From Petaurus breviceps papuanus (lineage: Eukaryota > Chordata > Mammalia > Diprotodontia > Petauridae), in the NCBI GenBank assembly GCA_028583685.1, contig JAMXIF010000003.1, positions 79,388,360 to 79,452,359 on the forward strand: a stretch of DNA of 64,000 nt. The letters are read 5' to 3'. The notes under the pieces were generated by a model. The model did no database searches, had not been told where the DNA came from, and saw nothing but the letters and a program-made list of their open reading frames with translations. Positions 23,546 through 35,139 of the stretch are shown piece after piece. The translations under genes were made by a program, and so were the position numbers. Each line of letters opens with the position of its first letter. The stretch's first letter is position 1.

Positions 23546-24975
23546 TATGCTTTACGGGATTTTCTCAAAGGCTGACTGCTAACTAAATATAACTTCAATA
23601 ATAAGTGATAACCAAAGGAAACAAAATATAACTTTGTTCCCTTCTAGCTATTTTAAATGTCTCTTTAAAAATTTTATGAAATAAAATAAGAAAATTACTT
23701 TATTAAATATGTCACTGGGGATGCACACTTAGCTGTCTGGTTTTTCCATTAATACATTTTTGTTGGTGTTAGAAACAAGTGATGCATAGCATACATTATG
23801 TAATTAATGAGGATGTCTCATGGAAAGTATCAGAATAGTAGAAATATTTATTTATATTTATATAATATATGTAATATATTTATTATTTATACAGGAATCA
23901 TAAGGTTCACTCAAAAATTTTTTTTCTTTCTTTTTCATGTCTGATGGTTGATGAAGTACAAGTGGCTGAGATTGAAAGAACAGAGCAAAGATAGAACTTA
24001 GCCTTGTGAAATTTGACCCTCCCCTGAATTAAACTCCTGCTAGGTACAAGGTTCCATTAGCTTGCCTTTTAATTCTTGTCATCACCATGCACAGGGAAAA
24101 CTAGAAACAAATATGATTCTGTATTTAGGCATATGTGGTATACAAGGCTAGGGTGTGACAGGTACAGAAAATGTTGATGAGGACTGAGATGGAATAGCAT
24201 TATAGTTCCCTTTTCTTCTAAAAGTATTCCACTTCTGAATGAGTAAAAATCATTCTAGAATATACTTCATGATTCCTCCCTTTCCTTCTCTCTTCCTTTC
24301 TTCTTTTTTTTAACCTCTCCCTTTCTGTGCTAATGGATCTATTCTTTAAAGTGGTAAGCTCCAAAATAGAAAGTCCAAATTCTTGAGATCTGTGTGGGCC
24401 TGTCTCTTTTCCAAAAGTTGCTTTAGAGACATTTTTTTAAATTCTATCCTTTTATTGCTGTAAAGTTTAAAATACCTAATGATGGAGCCAAGGCAGAAAT
24501 GTTGCTGAACAGGTGTTACATAGAACTATGATAAATTGCCCTGTCCCTTGCTGTTAGAAGCAGATAGTGGGTATTTATAGTCTTTTCATCTTTAATTTTC
24601 AAAGTCCTAAGTATGGATTCTACTCTAGATGAGATATTTAGATATGATAATAGATAAGAAGTACCTATTTATAACTAAACATTTTAATGACTTTGGCAAT
24701 TATCAAATAGATATTAATTATTAAGATTCAAGTCTTTGAGTTAAAAATCTTTAAATTCTTTCTCTGTTTCCAGCAAAATAATTAGATTGAAAAATATTCC
24801 TCTTAGAGTTTCTTCTCTCTCCTGGCTCTGATAAACAAACTATTGAAGTCAGTATTCTAAATGGAACTTTTTTGTTCTATAAATATTCTGATTTCATTAG
24901 GCTGTGTGTTTCTACTAAGGGTGCCTTAAGGGTAGGCACAGGTTTTTGTTTTGGGGATTGGGGTTTTTTGTTTGT
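23546..24975. other. no recognised feature (intron)
   Basis: AT-rich, with TATTTA-rich runs near 23850-23895. No exon or nameable repeat. Confidence 0.35.
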
Positions 24976-24979
24976 TTTT

Positions 24980-25062
24980 TGCCTTTTTTTGTATCCTCAG
25001 CACTTGGCACAATGCCTGCCACTTAGTGGGCCCTTAATAAATGATTGTTGAATAGACTGGAC
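24980..25062 (+). mobile_element. L2 3' end
   Basis: TGTATCCTCAGCACTTGGCA, CAATGCCTGCCACTTAGTGG, then TTAATAAATGATTGTTGAAT. Ends about 90 bp before exon 25151. Confidence 0.75.
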
Positions 25063-25102
25063 TATTATTTATTAATGTATTGCCCAAATAATATTGATGT
25101 AG

Positions 25103-25219
<117 letters not shown>

Positions 25220-25274
25220 TAAGTGTGATCCCAGATCTGTTATTTGTATCAATGATTTGTTCTTAGACAGATAT

Positions 25275-25330
25275 TAATATAATATTATATTAATATAATA
25301 TAAATAATAATATAATAAATAATATAATAT
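25275..25330. repeat. TAATA-rich simple repeat
   Basis: AATATAATATTATATTAATA-type sequence directly before an L2 end. Confidence 0.75.
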
Positions 25331-25615
25331 CAATACAACAAGCTTTCATTAAGCACCTTCTATGTGTAGGGTCCTGTGCTAGGCACTGGGTAGAAAGGAA
25401 GGAAGGAAAGAGGGAAGGAAGGAAGGAGGGAGGGAGGAAATGAAGGAAAAAAGACAACTCCTGACTTTCTGTTGAGGAGGTAAAAAATGTAAACAAATAA
25501 GCATATTCAGGATCATTTGAAAAAACAGAGAATTTAAAGTAAAGGCACCAGAAAATACTTCCTGCAGGAGATGGATGACACATGGACTGAGTTTTAAATG
25601 AAAGTAAGGATGCAC
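25331..25615 (-). mobile_element. L2 3' end with purine tract
   Basis: AAGCTTTCATTAAGCACCTT, then TCCTGTGCTAGGCACTGGGT; later CTTCCTGCAGGAGATGGATG and GACTGAGTTTTAAATG. A GGAA-rich tract occupies 25391-25440. Confidence 0.7.
25391..25440. repeat. (GGAA)n polypurine tract
   Basis: About 50 bp of AAGGAAGGAAGG and GGAGGGAGG units. Confidence 0.85.
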
Positions 25616-25663
25616 ACGAAAGATGAAATATCAAGTTTAGAGAATAGCAATTCAGGTTGTTTG

Positions 25664-25733
25664 CTCTCTCTCTCTCTGTCTCTCTCTTCTGTCTCTGTCT
25701 CTTTCTGTCTCTCTCTCTCTCTCTCTGTCTCTG

Positions 25734-25765
<32 letters not shown>

Positions 25766-25772
25766 TTTTCTG

Positions 25773-25803
<31 letters not shown>

Positions 25804-25872
25804 GGGTCTCTCTGTCTCTGTCTCTCTCTTTGTCTCTCTGTCTCTTTCTCTCTGTCTCTCCCTCTCTCCTTT
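25664..25872. repeat. long TCTCTG/TCTC polypyrimidine microsatellite
   Basis: About 210 bp of TCTCTG, TCTC and TTTCTG units. It creates long but meaningless open frames on both strands (Leu-Ser and Arg-Glu repeats). Confidence 0.95.
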
Positions 25873-25879
25873 ACAGATA

Positions 25880-26122
25880 AGTAGCTCAGCGGATAAAGTT
25901 CTGGGCCTGGAGTCAGGAAGACTCATCTTCCTGAACTCAAATCTGGCCTCAGACACTTACTAGATCCTGGGCAAGTCATTTAACTGTCTCAGTTTCTTCA
26001 CCTGTAAAATGAGTTGGAGAGGGAAATGGCAAACCACTCCACTATCTTTGCCAAGAAAACCTCAAATGGAATCATGGAGAACTCAACTTGACACAACTGA
26101 AAACAACTGAACAACAAATCTA
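25880..26122 (+). mobile_element. RTE-tailed CORE-SINE
   Basis: AAGTAGCTCAGCGGATAAAG, TGGGCCTGGAGTCAGGAAGA, GATCCTGGGCAAGTCATTTA, AATGGCAAACCACTCCACTA, and tail CAACTGAACAACAAA. Confidence 0.9.
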
Positions 26123-26124
26123 TC

Positions 26125-26255
26125 TATTGACTGGTTGATCAATCTATATAGATATCTATCTGTATAACTGGATATGTATAGATATATAGACATATAGATA
26201 GATCTGTATGGCTATATATCTATATAGATAGATATGCATACATATGTATATGTAG
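26125..26255. repeat. GATA/TATC-rich simple repeat
   Basis: ATCTATATAGATATCTATCT and TAGATAGATCTGTATGGCTA-type sequence with local self-complementarity. Confidence 0.8.
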
Positions 26256-26284
26256 AGAAAGTCTTGATAAGGGGAGGAGAGAAA

Positions 26285-26650
26285 GAAAAGAAAAACCAGC
26301 CCAGAGACTGTTCTAATTGTCAAAGAAATAAAGTGTCGAAGTCAAGATGGTTATAGCGTAAAGAGGAGAAAGGACACATGCAAGAAATATTGTGAATTCA
26401 GGATTAATAGGATTTGGCAACATGCCAGATATGGGGATTAAAGGAAAAGATAACTCCACGTTTTAGAGTCTGGGTGACTAAAAGGAAGGCAGTGCTACTA
26501 AAAAGCTTGAAAGAGCAGCAGGGTTTTGAAAGGAAGAGGATGAGTTTAACTTGTGACATATTGAGTTTGAAGTATTAACAGAACACCCAGGTACAGATCT
26601 CAAGCAAGCAATTGGAAATTGGATATCCTCAGAGATTTTTAATAGTTAAG
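26285..26650 (-). mobile_element. L2/CR1-type LINE coding remnant
   Basis: Reverse-read blocks such as TCTGGGTGACTAAAAGGAAG and ATTGAGTTTGAAGTATTAAC match an L2-class upstream coding pattern. Probably the same element as 25331-25615, split by the microsatellite and SINE. Confidence 0.5.
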
Positions 26651-26849
26651 AAATTTTAAACAAATTTGTACCCAAAGAAGAAATGGAAAAAAAGAAAAAC
26701 ATTTCACTTTCTTTGTAGAGGTGGGGAACTAGGTATGTGGAACACTGTGTAAGGTAGGACTTTTTCAAGATATTGGTCAATTTTTTTTTAACTAGTCTTT
26801 GTTCTTATATTCTTTGTTATATGTCCTGATTCTTTAAGAGTGAATGGGG

Positions 26850-27029
26850 GAGGGGCGGCCAAGTGGCTCAGCGAGTAAGAGTACTGGCTCCAGTGTTGGG
26901 ACAACCTGGAAATCGAATCCCGGGCTCAGACACTCAGCACCACACCCAGAAATAACTGGCCGTGTAACCTTGAGCAAGTTACTTAACCCCGATTGCTCAA
27001 AAATAAAAAAAAATAAAAATTAAAAAAAA
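26850..27029 (+). mobile_element. WSINE1-type SINE, young and complete
   Basis: GGGGCGGCCAAGTGGCTCAG, CACACCCAGAAATAACTGGC, TTACTTAACCCCGATTGCTC and an A-rich tail. Perfect 14-bp target-site duplication AAGAGTGAATGGGG at 26836-26849 and 27030-27043. Confidence 0.95.
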
Positions 27030-27043
27030 AAGAGTGAATGGGG

Positions 27044-28396
27044 AGAGGGTTTACCATGGGAAATGTAAGTGACATAAAAACAAAATTTACCAAAAATTAA
27101 AAACAGGTGGTGACAAGCGAGTAAAATAAAAAGGGTAGGCCACTATCTGTTTTGAAATGGTTAACAGTGCACTGCTTTTGAAGTAGGGTACTAGACTGAA
27201 TCACTTTCCATTTCTAAGATTTTATACATTTGCATGTTGATAAAAGAAAAGGTTATTTTTCTTGCTATTAAAGACTAGGCAATTTTACCTCCTTTTTGTA
27301 AAGTAGCCTTTAGTTTAAGAAAGATGATGGCAGCATTTATGAAGTTATATTTCGTTCTGAGAGTGTGGGCACTGGAAATACTTTGAAACAGGAAAACATT
27401 TTCCAACCCGAAAATGGATGAATAAACCAAGCCCTTGCCAGCATTTTTTTTCCAGTGCTGACTACTCCAAACAACTCTCATTAATCGTCTTGCTCCTGTT
27501 TATGGCACCTCTCACAGTTGATTTGATTAAATTCTTAGTCTTTATATGGCTGAAGAATAATTGCACATAGATATTCGTTACAGATACTTGAGCATGTATA
27601 GTATACAGTATTTGGATAATAGAGCCATCGAAGTGTTAAAATTCCAATAAAAAACAAGGTAATAGCTGAACATTGTCTTCAGTTTGAGAATAGAAACATT
27701 GATAAATAGTGCAACTTATAATAAAACTCCACGATGCTGATCAAAAAGCCAGTATGCAAATAGTGAATAAAGAAAGGAACCCGTGAATTGCTTCTTCCTT
27801 CTGTAAGACCAGGTTTAGCACTTAAAATGAAATAAGATAAAATGCATTCGTTGTAAGAATCATTATTTACCTGAACATAAGAATCTTTCAGGGACCTGCT
27901 ATGGTAACAAGGATTCCTGTTATGTTTTTATTTGATCAACAAATAATAACACTTTTGCTTTTTGTTTGTTTGTTTTTATTCAACTTGAGATTTCCTTCCA
28001 TTGGTGTTCTTTGCATTCTTTCTTTAATTTGCCTTCTGCTTCTAGTATTTATGGGCAGTTTCTGTATGAACGTATTTATGTAGAGTATTCAGATTTTCTT
28101 TGCATGATCTTCTTTTGGGAGACCTGTAATCCTTCACTTATCTCTTTACATCTTATCTTCATGTTTAATATTCCTGTTTTGTAGAGGTTTCATGTGTTCT
28201 TCTTATTAAAAATAAATTGTTCCACTAATTTTCTATCTGATTCTGTCATTTCCTTTTTCAGAACATCTATTATTATGGAGACTCTGTCTTTTGTTCTAAG
28301 TTCTCTTGTGTCATCTTGGACTTGCTAGTTTATTTCCTAATTGGATTCTAATTTCTATACTTTTCCATGGCATTTTCACTTAATATTTTTACTGCC
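27044..28396. other. no recognised feature (intron)
   Basis: AT-rich. Antisense 27275-27481 and sense 27901-28184 open frames lack coding signs. Confidence 0.35.
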
Positions 28397-28412
28397 CTTC
28401 TGAACTATTCTT

Positions 28413-28556
28413 TTTTTTTAGGGCAATTGGGAGTTAAGTGACTTGCCCAAGGTCACATGGCTGGTTTTTGTGTTAAGTGTCTGAGGTCAGATTTGAATGC
28501 AGGTCCTCCTGACTCTAGGGCAGGTGCTCTACTCACTGCGCCACCTAGCCGCCCTG
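28413..28556 (-). mobile_element. short A-tailed SINE, young
   Basis: GGGCAATTGGGAGTTAAGTG through CTGCGCCACCTAGCCGCCCT. Perfect 16-bp target-site duplication CTTCTGAACTATTCTT at 28397-28412 and 28557-28572. Confidence 0.95.
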
Positions 28557-29159
28557 CTTCTGAACTATTCTTAATATTCTTCAGGTTTTTCCATTGTCTT
28601 GTCATGAGTCTTGCAGTATTTGTTATAATATTTTCAAATTTCTTAGCCAATTTATACTAAATTTCCTTTGCACAAAGTACTTTTCAATCAAGATTTTTTT
28701 TCTCCCTCAAAATGTTTATTTATTTCTCCTCCATTTTAAGCTTTATCTGACTTTTATCAATCAGTATACTGATTATTCTGTTCTGGGTCCCTTTTATTTT
28801 CAGAAATTAATAAAATAGAATTCATGCCCACAAATTCTGCCTTATAATGAGTCATTTTAGTGAATCTCAAGGCCCATGTAAACCATTGATGTGTTTGTGG
28901 ATACTGAACCCTTACCTCTATGCCCTCATCACTTCTTAGGTATCATTTTGAGATCATAACTTGGAATCATTAATGTCTTCTAATACAGTCACCATATAGA
29001 GTTTAATGAAGGATTTTTAATTGGTTCATTGGTTTGTTCATTCCATTACCCAATGTAGTTATCTATTTTCTAGTATCCTTGACCAATTCTCTTCCAAACT
29101 CTGCTTACAGATATCCAGTGATAGGGAATTCTCTCCCTAATGAGCATCTGTATCCATTA

Positions 29160-29395
29160 TTGATGGGCCTGGAGTTAGAAATCCCTGACTTCAAATCTGT
29201 CCTCACACTTACTAGCTGTGCGACCCCAAGCACACTTACTTTCTGCTTACCTCAGTTTCCTCATCTATAAAGCAAGGATAATGACAGTACCTACCTCCCA
29301 AGGCTGCTTTGAAGATCAAATGAGATAATTGTAGCACGTAGCACAGTGAATGGCACATGAAAACACTGTGTAAATGTTCGCTATGTTAGAGAATT
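29160..29395 (+). mobile_element. MAR1-type CORE-SINE
   Basis: GGGCCTGGAGTTAGAAATCC, TTACTAGCTGTGCGACCCCA, CTCAGTTTCCTCATCTATAA, then TGGCACATGAAAACACTGTG. Confidence 0.8.
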
Positions 29396-29539
29396 GTCCC
29401 TTGCCATATACTACAAAACAGTAATCTCTTAATACTACATCATTCCTACAGCTTTCCAACATGAAGAATTTAGTTATTTTGATGCAGGTTGAGTTCAACC
29501 TTATTTTTTCTTCTCTAGGTAGCAGAATATCTTTGATAA

Positions 29540-29765
29540 AGCATGGCTAGATAGATAGAGAGCTGGCCTCCAATTCAGGAAGACCCAGGCAAATGCCACC
29601 TCTCACATATACTGTCTTTGTGATCCAGGGAAAATTTCTTAACCACTCAGTGCTCTAGGCATCCTTCTGAGTCTATCTGTTGTAGAGAACATGTTGACTT
29701 GCATTGGAGGGAGTTCCTCACAAGGATATCCTTACATCAAAGACATCACAGGTCTAGTTCTTCTC
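29540..29765 (+). mobile_element. MON1-like CORE-SINE
   Basis: AAGCATGGCTAGATAGATAG, CTCAGTGCTCTAGGCATCCT, GACTTGCATTGGAGGGAGTT, then AAAGACATCACAGGTCTAG. Confidence 0.8.
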
Positions 29766-30062
29766 CTATCCTCTGGGTAGCAAAATATCCTTAGTATTCA
29801 GCCTTTCATTTAGGATTCTCCAGCAATACTCTTTAGCATCAACAAAAATGATTTCCCCACTAAGATTTAGGAATTAGCGATATGTTACCCTTTTATGTCT
29901 TCATGGCTTAATGAAGGATGTGATCTCCAGAGCTAAAGTTAAAATTCTGTCTACTGCCTGGGGACATGAAAAGTATCCTTTAAACACGTTTAAGTTTGTT
30001 CTCACTGCTTTCTGCTAATGTACATCTGTCCACCACTAACATTGATGGCACCAACTTAATCT

Positions 30063-30303
30063 ACGTTGGGGCAGCGAGGTGGCAGAGTAGATAGAGTGTG
30101 TGGCCTAGAGCCAGGAAGACCTGAGTCCCAATCTGACCTCAGACGTTTAGTAGCTGTGTGACCCTGGGCAAATCCCTTAACCCTGTTTGCTTCAATTTCT
30201 ATATCTGTAAAATGAGCTAGAGAAGAAAAATGGCAAACTATTCTACTATCTTTGCCAAGAAAATCCAAAATGGGCTCATGACTGAAACAACTGAACAACA
30301 ACT
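30063..30303 (+). mobile_element. RTE-tailed CORE-SINE, left arm of inverted pair
   Basis: TTGGGGCAGCGAGGTGGCAG, GTGTGACCCTGGGCAAATCC, ATCTTTGCCAAGAAAATCCA, and tail CTGAAACAACTGAACAACAA. Confidence 0.9.
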
Positions 30304-30342
30304 TCTGTGCCTGCCCAAAAATGTGACCTCTTCTCTCATATC

Positions 30343-30582
30343 GTTTTATTGTTTGTCAGTCATTTTGTGCCATTCGGGGTTTTCTTGGCAAAGACCCAAG
30401 AGCAGTTTGCCATTTTCTTCTCCAACTCATTTTACAGATGAGGAAACTGAGTCAAGCAGGGCTAAGTGACTTGCCCAGGGTCCCACAGATAGTAAGTGTC
30501 TGAGGCTAGATGTGAACTCAGAAAAATGAGTCTTTCTGACTCAACTCTGGTGCTCTATCCACTGCACCACCTAATTGCTCCA
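30343..30582 (-). mobile_element. RTE-tailed CORE-SINE, right arm of inverted pair
   Basis: TCGGGGTTTTCTTGGCAAAG, TTTACAGATGAGGAAACTGA, then CTATCCACTGCACCACCTAA. Tail-to-tail with the preceding copy, about 40 bp apart. Confidence 0.9.
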
Positions 30583-30879
30583 AGGATTTCATTATTATAA
30601 GTATTAGATGAGGAAATTCTTTCTGCAAGTGTAAATCAGTCCTTTCTCTGTAATTATAGTTGCCTGAAATACTGAGAGGTCAAGTACTCATGGCCACATG
30701 CCAGGGCATGCTACAGGTAGAACTTGAACCCTGGTCTTGCTTGCTCACAGGCTAACTCTCCATCATTCCATTAGGCCTCTGTACTAGCTATCCATGTGGA
30801 GATATCTGATCTCTTGAGTTCACTAAAGCCATAGGGGCAAGAAGAGGTAAGGAATTTTGCCCCCATGAAAAGAGATGCT

Positions 30880-31137
30880 AGAAATATCTTTGGTACATGT
30901 GGGAGCTTTTTTCTATCCCTTTGAACTCTTTTGAGCATAGGCCTAACAGCATAGTTGGGTCAAAGGACATGCATCATTTAACAACTTTTTGTTCATAATT
31001 CCAAATTGCTTTTTAGAATATATCCATTCATAGATCCAGCAACAGTGCATCAATGTTCCTGCTTTCCTACTGCCCATCTAACATTTATCGTTTTCCTTTT
31101 TTGTTACTATGCTACTCTGATAGGCATGGAATCTTAG
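30880..31137 (-). mobile_element. L1 3' UTR, inverted 5' segment of a twin-primed copy
   Basis: Reverse-oriented L1: AATTCCAAATTGCTTTTTAG, CCAGCAACAGTGCATCAATG, CCATCTAACATTTATCGTTT. It abuts a forward segment of the same L1 at 31138. Confidence 0.75.
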
Positions 31138-31850
31138 TGGGGATGCCTATCAACCGAGCTGAAGTTGAATAAGTTGTGTTATATGAATGTGATGGAGTAC
31201 TATTGTGCTATAAGATTTAGGGCAGCTATGTGGCAAAGTGGATAGAGCACTGGGCTTGGAGTCAGGAGCCCTTGAATTCAAATCTGACTTCAGACACCTA
31301 TTAACTGTATGACCCTGGGCAAGTCATTTAATTTCTGTTTGCCTCAGTTTCCTCATCTGTAAAATAAGAATAATAAAAGCACCTCTTTACAAGGTGGTTA
31401 TGAAGATCAAATGAGATAATATTTTTTGAGTATTTCATACAGTGGCCAGCAAATAATAAATACTATATAAAGGTAGTTGTTACTATTATTATTTTAAAAA
31501 GACATAAAAAGACATATGAACTAATGGAGAATGAAGTAAGCAGAACTAAAATAATTTATACAATAATAACACTGTAAAAATAAATAACTTTGAAAGCTAT
31601 AAGAACCATGCTAAATGTAATGATCACTAGTGATCCCGGAAGAATGCTGATCAATTATGTGATACATGATAAACACATGTTTGTTTTAGGGTTTAGACTG
31701 ACATACACATTTTTTGTATATAGCCATTGAGGGGATTTGTTTTGCTTGACTATGCATATTTTTCACTAGAATGGGTTGGTTTTTTTTTTAATTTTCTTCC
31801 TCCCTATCCCCAACAGGTAGGAGAGAAAAAAAGATTTCTGTCAAATTTTT
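31138..31850 (+). mobile_element. L1 3' UTR, forward segment of the same copy
   Basis: Starts GGGGATGCCTATCAACCGAG, then ATGAATGTGATGGAGTACTA. It resumes after a SINE with GACATATGAACTAATGGAGA and ATGAAGTAAGCAGAAC. The consensus positions follow on from the inverted piece. Confidence 0.75.
31205..31490 (+). mobile_element. MAR1-type CORE-SINE inside L1
   Basis: TAGGGCAGCTATGTGGCAAA, ATGACCCTGGGCAAGTCATT, TTTGCCTCAGTTTCCTCATC. It interrupts the L1 right after GTGCTATAAG. Confidence 0.85.
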
Positions 31851-31851
31851 T

Positions 31852-31930
31852 TTTTTTTTTGCCTTTTGGAGGGCAATTGCGGTTAAGTAACTTGCCCAAG
31901 GTTACACGGCTAGTTTTATTTTTTTTTAAT
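31852..31930 (-). mobile_element. truncated short A-tailed SINE
   Basis: T-tract, then GAGGGCAATTGCGGTTAAGT and CAAGGTTACACGGCTAGTTT. Only the 3' half is present. Confidence 0.65.
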
Positions 31931-32555
31931 ACAGAAGTTGGGAAAGGGGTTCTACAAATCTTAAATGCTGCATATCCATATAGATGAGGTCACCATATTA
32001 ATAATTATATTGTTTACTGTTTCAAGACCTTTGTTACAAAAAATCTCTTGTGAAATGGGAGAAATCTGTAAATGTTCGCAATGTAAAAACAAAACATTAA
32101 TAAAACTCAACAACAATATCAACAAATAGGTCAGAACTTGAAACATCAGTGGCATCTGGCAGAACAACTCAACTTGGGTAGATGGCACCCACAGTGAGTA
32201 TAAACAATTGTGAAAAGTAAGGCAGTTGAAAAGTTGAGTCATGGAGCAAGGAAATCAATAATTTCTGCCCAAAGCTCTGGTGAGTGCAACAGCCTTTCTC
32301 CCATGCTGTGGTGTCTATTGTCTCCTGGCCAGAAAAAGCTATAAAAATCAAAAATTTTGTCTCATTTTGTAGACTGCCCCATTGCACTGCTATTGCAAAG
32401 CTGGGTATCCTTAAAGGAGATAAGGATAGAGGAAAAGGGGAAGTAAGGAAAGAGAGATTCTTGTTTGATCATTGATGTAGGTAACCCTCAATTTAATTTC
32501 TAGAGTTTAAATTTAAATTTTTAAATAATTAAATTTAATTTAATTTCTAGAGTTA
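31931..32555. other. no firm feature (intron)
   Basis: Contains a short direct repeat, AATTTAATTTCTAGAGTT, at about 32491-32508 and 32536-32553, in A/T-rich DNA. Confidence 0.35.
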
Positions 32556-32559
32556 GAGT

Positions 32560-32690
32560 TCTTCCTGAGTGGGTGAGATATTAAATGTCTTAGCCATGGT
32601 CACACCGTTCAGTGTCAGAGTCAGGACCTGAATTCAAATTCTCCTATTGTCAAGACCAGCCCCCTAGCCACAGTTTGCCACACTGTCTCT
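32560..32690 (-). mobile_element. MIR-like SINE
   Basis: TTAGCCATGGTCACACCGTT, AGAGTCAGGACCTGAATTC, CCCCCTAGCCACAG. Confidence 0.65.
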
Positions 32691-32714
32691 TTTATATTTA
32701 TAGAACAAAATACT

Positions 32715-32870
32715 CTCCTTGTAACAACTCTGTGCATTAGGTATTGCAAGTTTTACTGTGCCTATTTTACAGCAAAAGAAGTAAGGTTAAATGGCTTGCC
32801 AATAGTCTAACAGTTAGTACTTGAACTTTGGGCTTCCCATTCCAAGTCTGATATTCTTTCTTTTTTCGGG
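32715..32870 (-). mobile_element. MIR-like SINE
   Basis: CTATTTTACAGCAAAAGAAG, ATGGCTTGCCAATAGTCTAA, TACTTGAACTTTGGG. Confidence 0.65.
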
Positions 32871-34000
32871 TTGCTTCTCACTATTATAACTTCCCCTTTA
32901 TTCCCCTGGCCTGGAGCCAGGTCTTTCAGGGCCGTTGCATCCATACTTTGTCATTGGGGTGGATGAGTGGGAAAGACAATAAAAAACAGGCCCTTTTACC
33001 CTAAGCGGAGGCTCAATTACCAATAATAAAAAAAAAAGCCTTAGTGCATAGTGACTCAGTCTCTTACCTCTTGTTTTCTACTTATAACCCTCATCCTCCT
33101 GTTATAAATTCCCCAAACCCTACATTTTCCATTATAAATGTGTCTGAACTCAAGTAACCTTGAGCCTTTTGCAAGAAACATCACTGAATCTAAATGCCAC
33201 CCAGACCTAGATTTCCTACCCTGAGCTATTATTTCATTAGATAATCACAGGGAGAAGCATTTTCGCCAGTTTGCAAGGCAGACATATCAAAGACTCATCT
33301 ATCTGGTGGCATTAGTTACTTTATCCTGAACCATGTGTGATGCATCATAATGGAATGTGATGACAGGGACTGGCTAAGATAGGGCAAGCCATTAGCTACG
33401 TCAGGTGAAGATGTTTGACAGCTGGCTATAAAGCGTCCATTTCATGTTTTAAATAAACATGAATAAATAAACTTCACTTTCTCATTTGTTCAACAGCAGT
33501 ACATATTGCAGTAAATAAGATGACTGAAATTAAGGATGAAAAAATAGCTTATTGAATCTATTACTCCAGCGCTGGCAAGGCAGTTAAAAACTTCACTATC
33601 TCCTTCAAATACAGAAGAGCATTTGAAGCACTTGGGCTGGGTATCATCTTCCTTCTTTGTAGCATTTTTTGAAGTGATATTCTCTCACTTTAATATTCTG
33701 GGGTTTTTTTTTTACATAGAATAACTATAGATCACAAACCACATTCAGAATTAAGGATTAAATCACAATTTGCAAAATCTCCTGAGCTATAACTGCATCT
33801 TTGGCATTTTCTGAAAGTAGGAAGATTTAGTTCGACCAATTACAATTCAGTTCTCAATAGTAAAGTTTATTTTTCTCATTGAGTCCTGGAAACAAATTAG
33901 AATAATGAGTTAACTTTAAACTTTAAATAAAGGAGATGAGTTTTGCTCCTGGGGACTATCCATTGTCAACAACATTTAGCTTAAAAAAAATAATAGAAAG
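32871..34000. other. unique intronic DNA, no repeat seen
   Basis: More than 1 kb without a nameable repeat, which is unusual here. It includes balanced-composition sequence at 33180-33500. No splice-flanked frame was found. Confidence 0.4.
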
Positions 34001-34004
34001 AGAG

Positions 34005-34140
34005 CTGATTGTGAGCAAAAGGGCTGGATTTGAACCAGCTTTGCTACTTAGAAGCAGTGTGGCCTTAGATGAATTGTTTAAACTCTTTGCCCTTCAGTTT
34101 CTCTGTATGTAAAGTGAGAACTGGCTAAGAAGTATCTAAC
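34005..34140 (+). mobile_element. MIR-like SINE
   Basis: GATTTGAACCAGCTTTGCTA, GTGTGGCCTTAGATGAATTG, CTTCAGTTTCTCTGTATG. Confidence 0.65.
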
Positions 34141-34155
34141 AAAGGAGAGTATAAT

Positions 34156-34320
34156 ATTTTTTTTTCTTTTTGGAGGGGAGAAGGTAGAGCAATTGGGGTT
34201 AAGTGACTTGCCCAAGGTCACACAGCTAATTTTGTGTTAAGTGTCTGAGGCTGGATTTGAACTCAGGTGCTCCTGACTCCAGGGCCAGTGCTCTATTCAC
34301 CGCACCACCTACCTGCCCCT
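34156..34320 (-). mobile_element. short A-tailed SINE
   Basis: GCAATTGGGGTTAAGTGACT through CCGCACCACCTACCTGCCCC. Target-site duplication GAGAGTATAAT (34145-34155) and GAGAGTACAAT (34321-34331). Confidence 0.9.
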
Positions 34321-34331
34321 GAGAGTACAAT

Positions 34332-35139
34332 TTATCAAGGTAAAACCAGAAAGGAAAACTTTATAACCAGCTGTCAGATGTTTTTATCTGATGTAATTAA
34401 TTGATTGTCATATCCTGCCAGTCCATTTGGTTAAATTATCTCTAATGTTGCTTCTGCTTCTATGATCCTATTCTGCTTTTATAATGGCACATGGTGTCAA
34501 CATTATAAAGTCTTTTTTTGTCTCGTTTTTTTTTATTGTGTTGCATACTTTAGTCAGTAATTGCTTTGGGGAAAATGAGTCATGATTCTGAGACATTAGC
34601 TGAAGGAAGCTGAAAGATTTGTGGATATGTGTTAAAAAATCTGTATGATGTCAAAAAGTTATCTTGTATTAACCAGTGCTTTTGTATACATAAGAGTTGT
34701 TCAGCATTTCATCTAAAAGAGGCCCTCATTGACTGCCATAATGAGTATCCATCATGAATAGCCCATTTGAGGCTAAATAATATAAATTTGGAGTAGACTC
34801 AGAATGGTTGCATAATTTTCTCCACCTGCATTTAGTAATATTTTTGTAGGAGCAAAGCCAACAGAATGCATGATCCAAGATTGAGGCTTAAGAGGGTACA
34901 ATCAGCAGTTTGATAAGGTGGCAAAGGACTCAAGAGAAGAGGACAGTGAATTGGTTCACCAAGGGGTCAAGATGGAGAAAAAGACTGTAGGGGTGATGGC
35001 CTGGGAGAAAACTGAGGGAATGAGGGACCGGAGGGAAGTCAGCAATGTCAAATACAATTTTTATTGGGAGCACAAGGGAAATCAGAGCTAGTTTTATCTT
35101 TATCAATGTGGTTTCCTCTCCAAAGTCAAAGGGCGTGGG
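34332..35139. other. no recognised feature (intron)
   Basis: AT-rich intronic DNA. No repeat or exon that I can name. Confidence 0.35.

Noticed and set aside
25594-25963. Long open frames on both strands
   Set aside because: Produced by the TCTCTG microsatellite; the peptides are Leu-Ser or Arg-Glu repeats.
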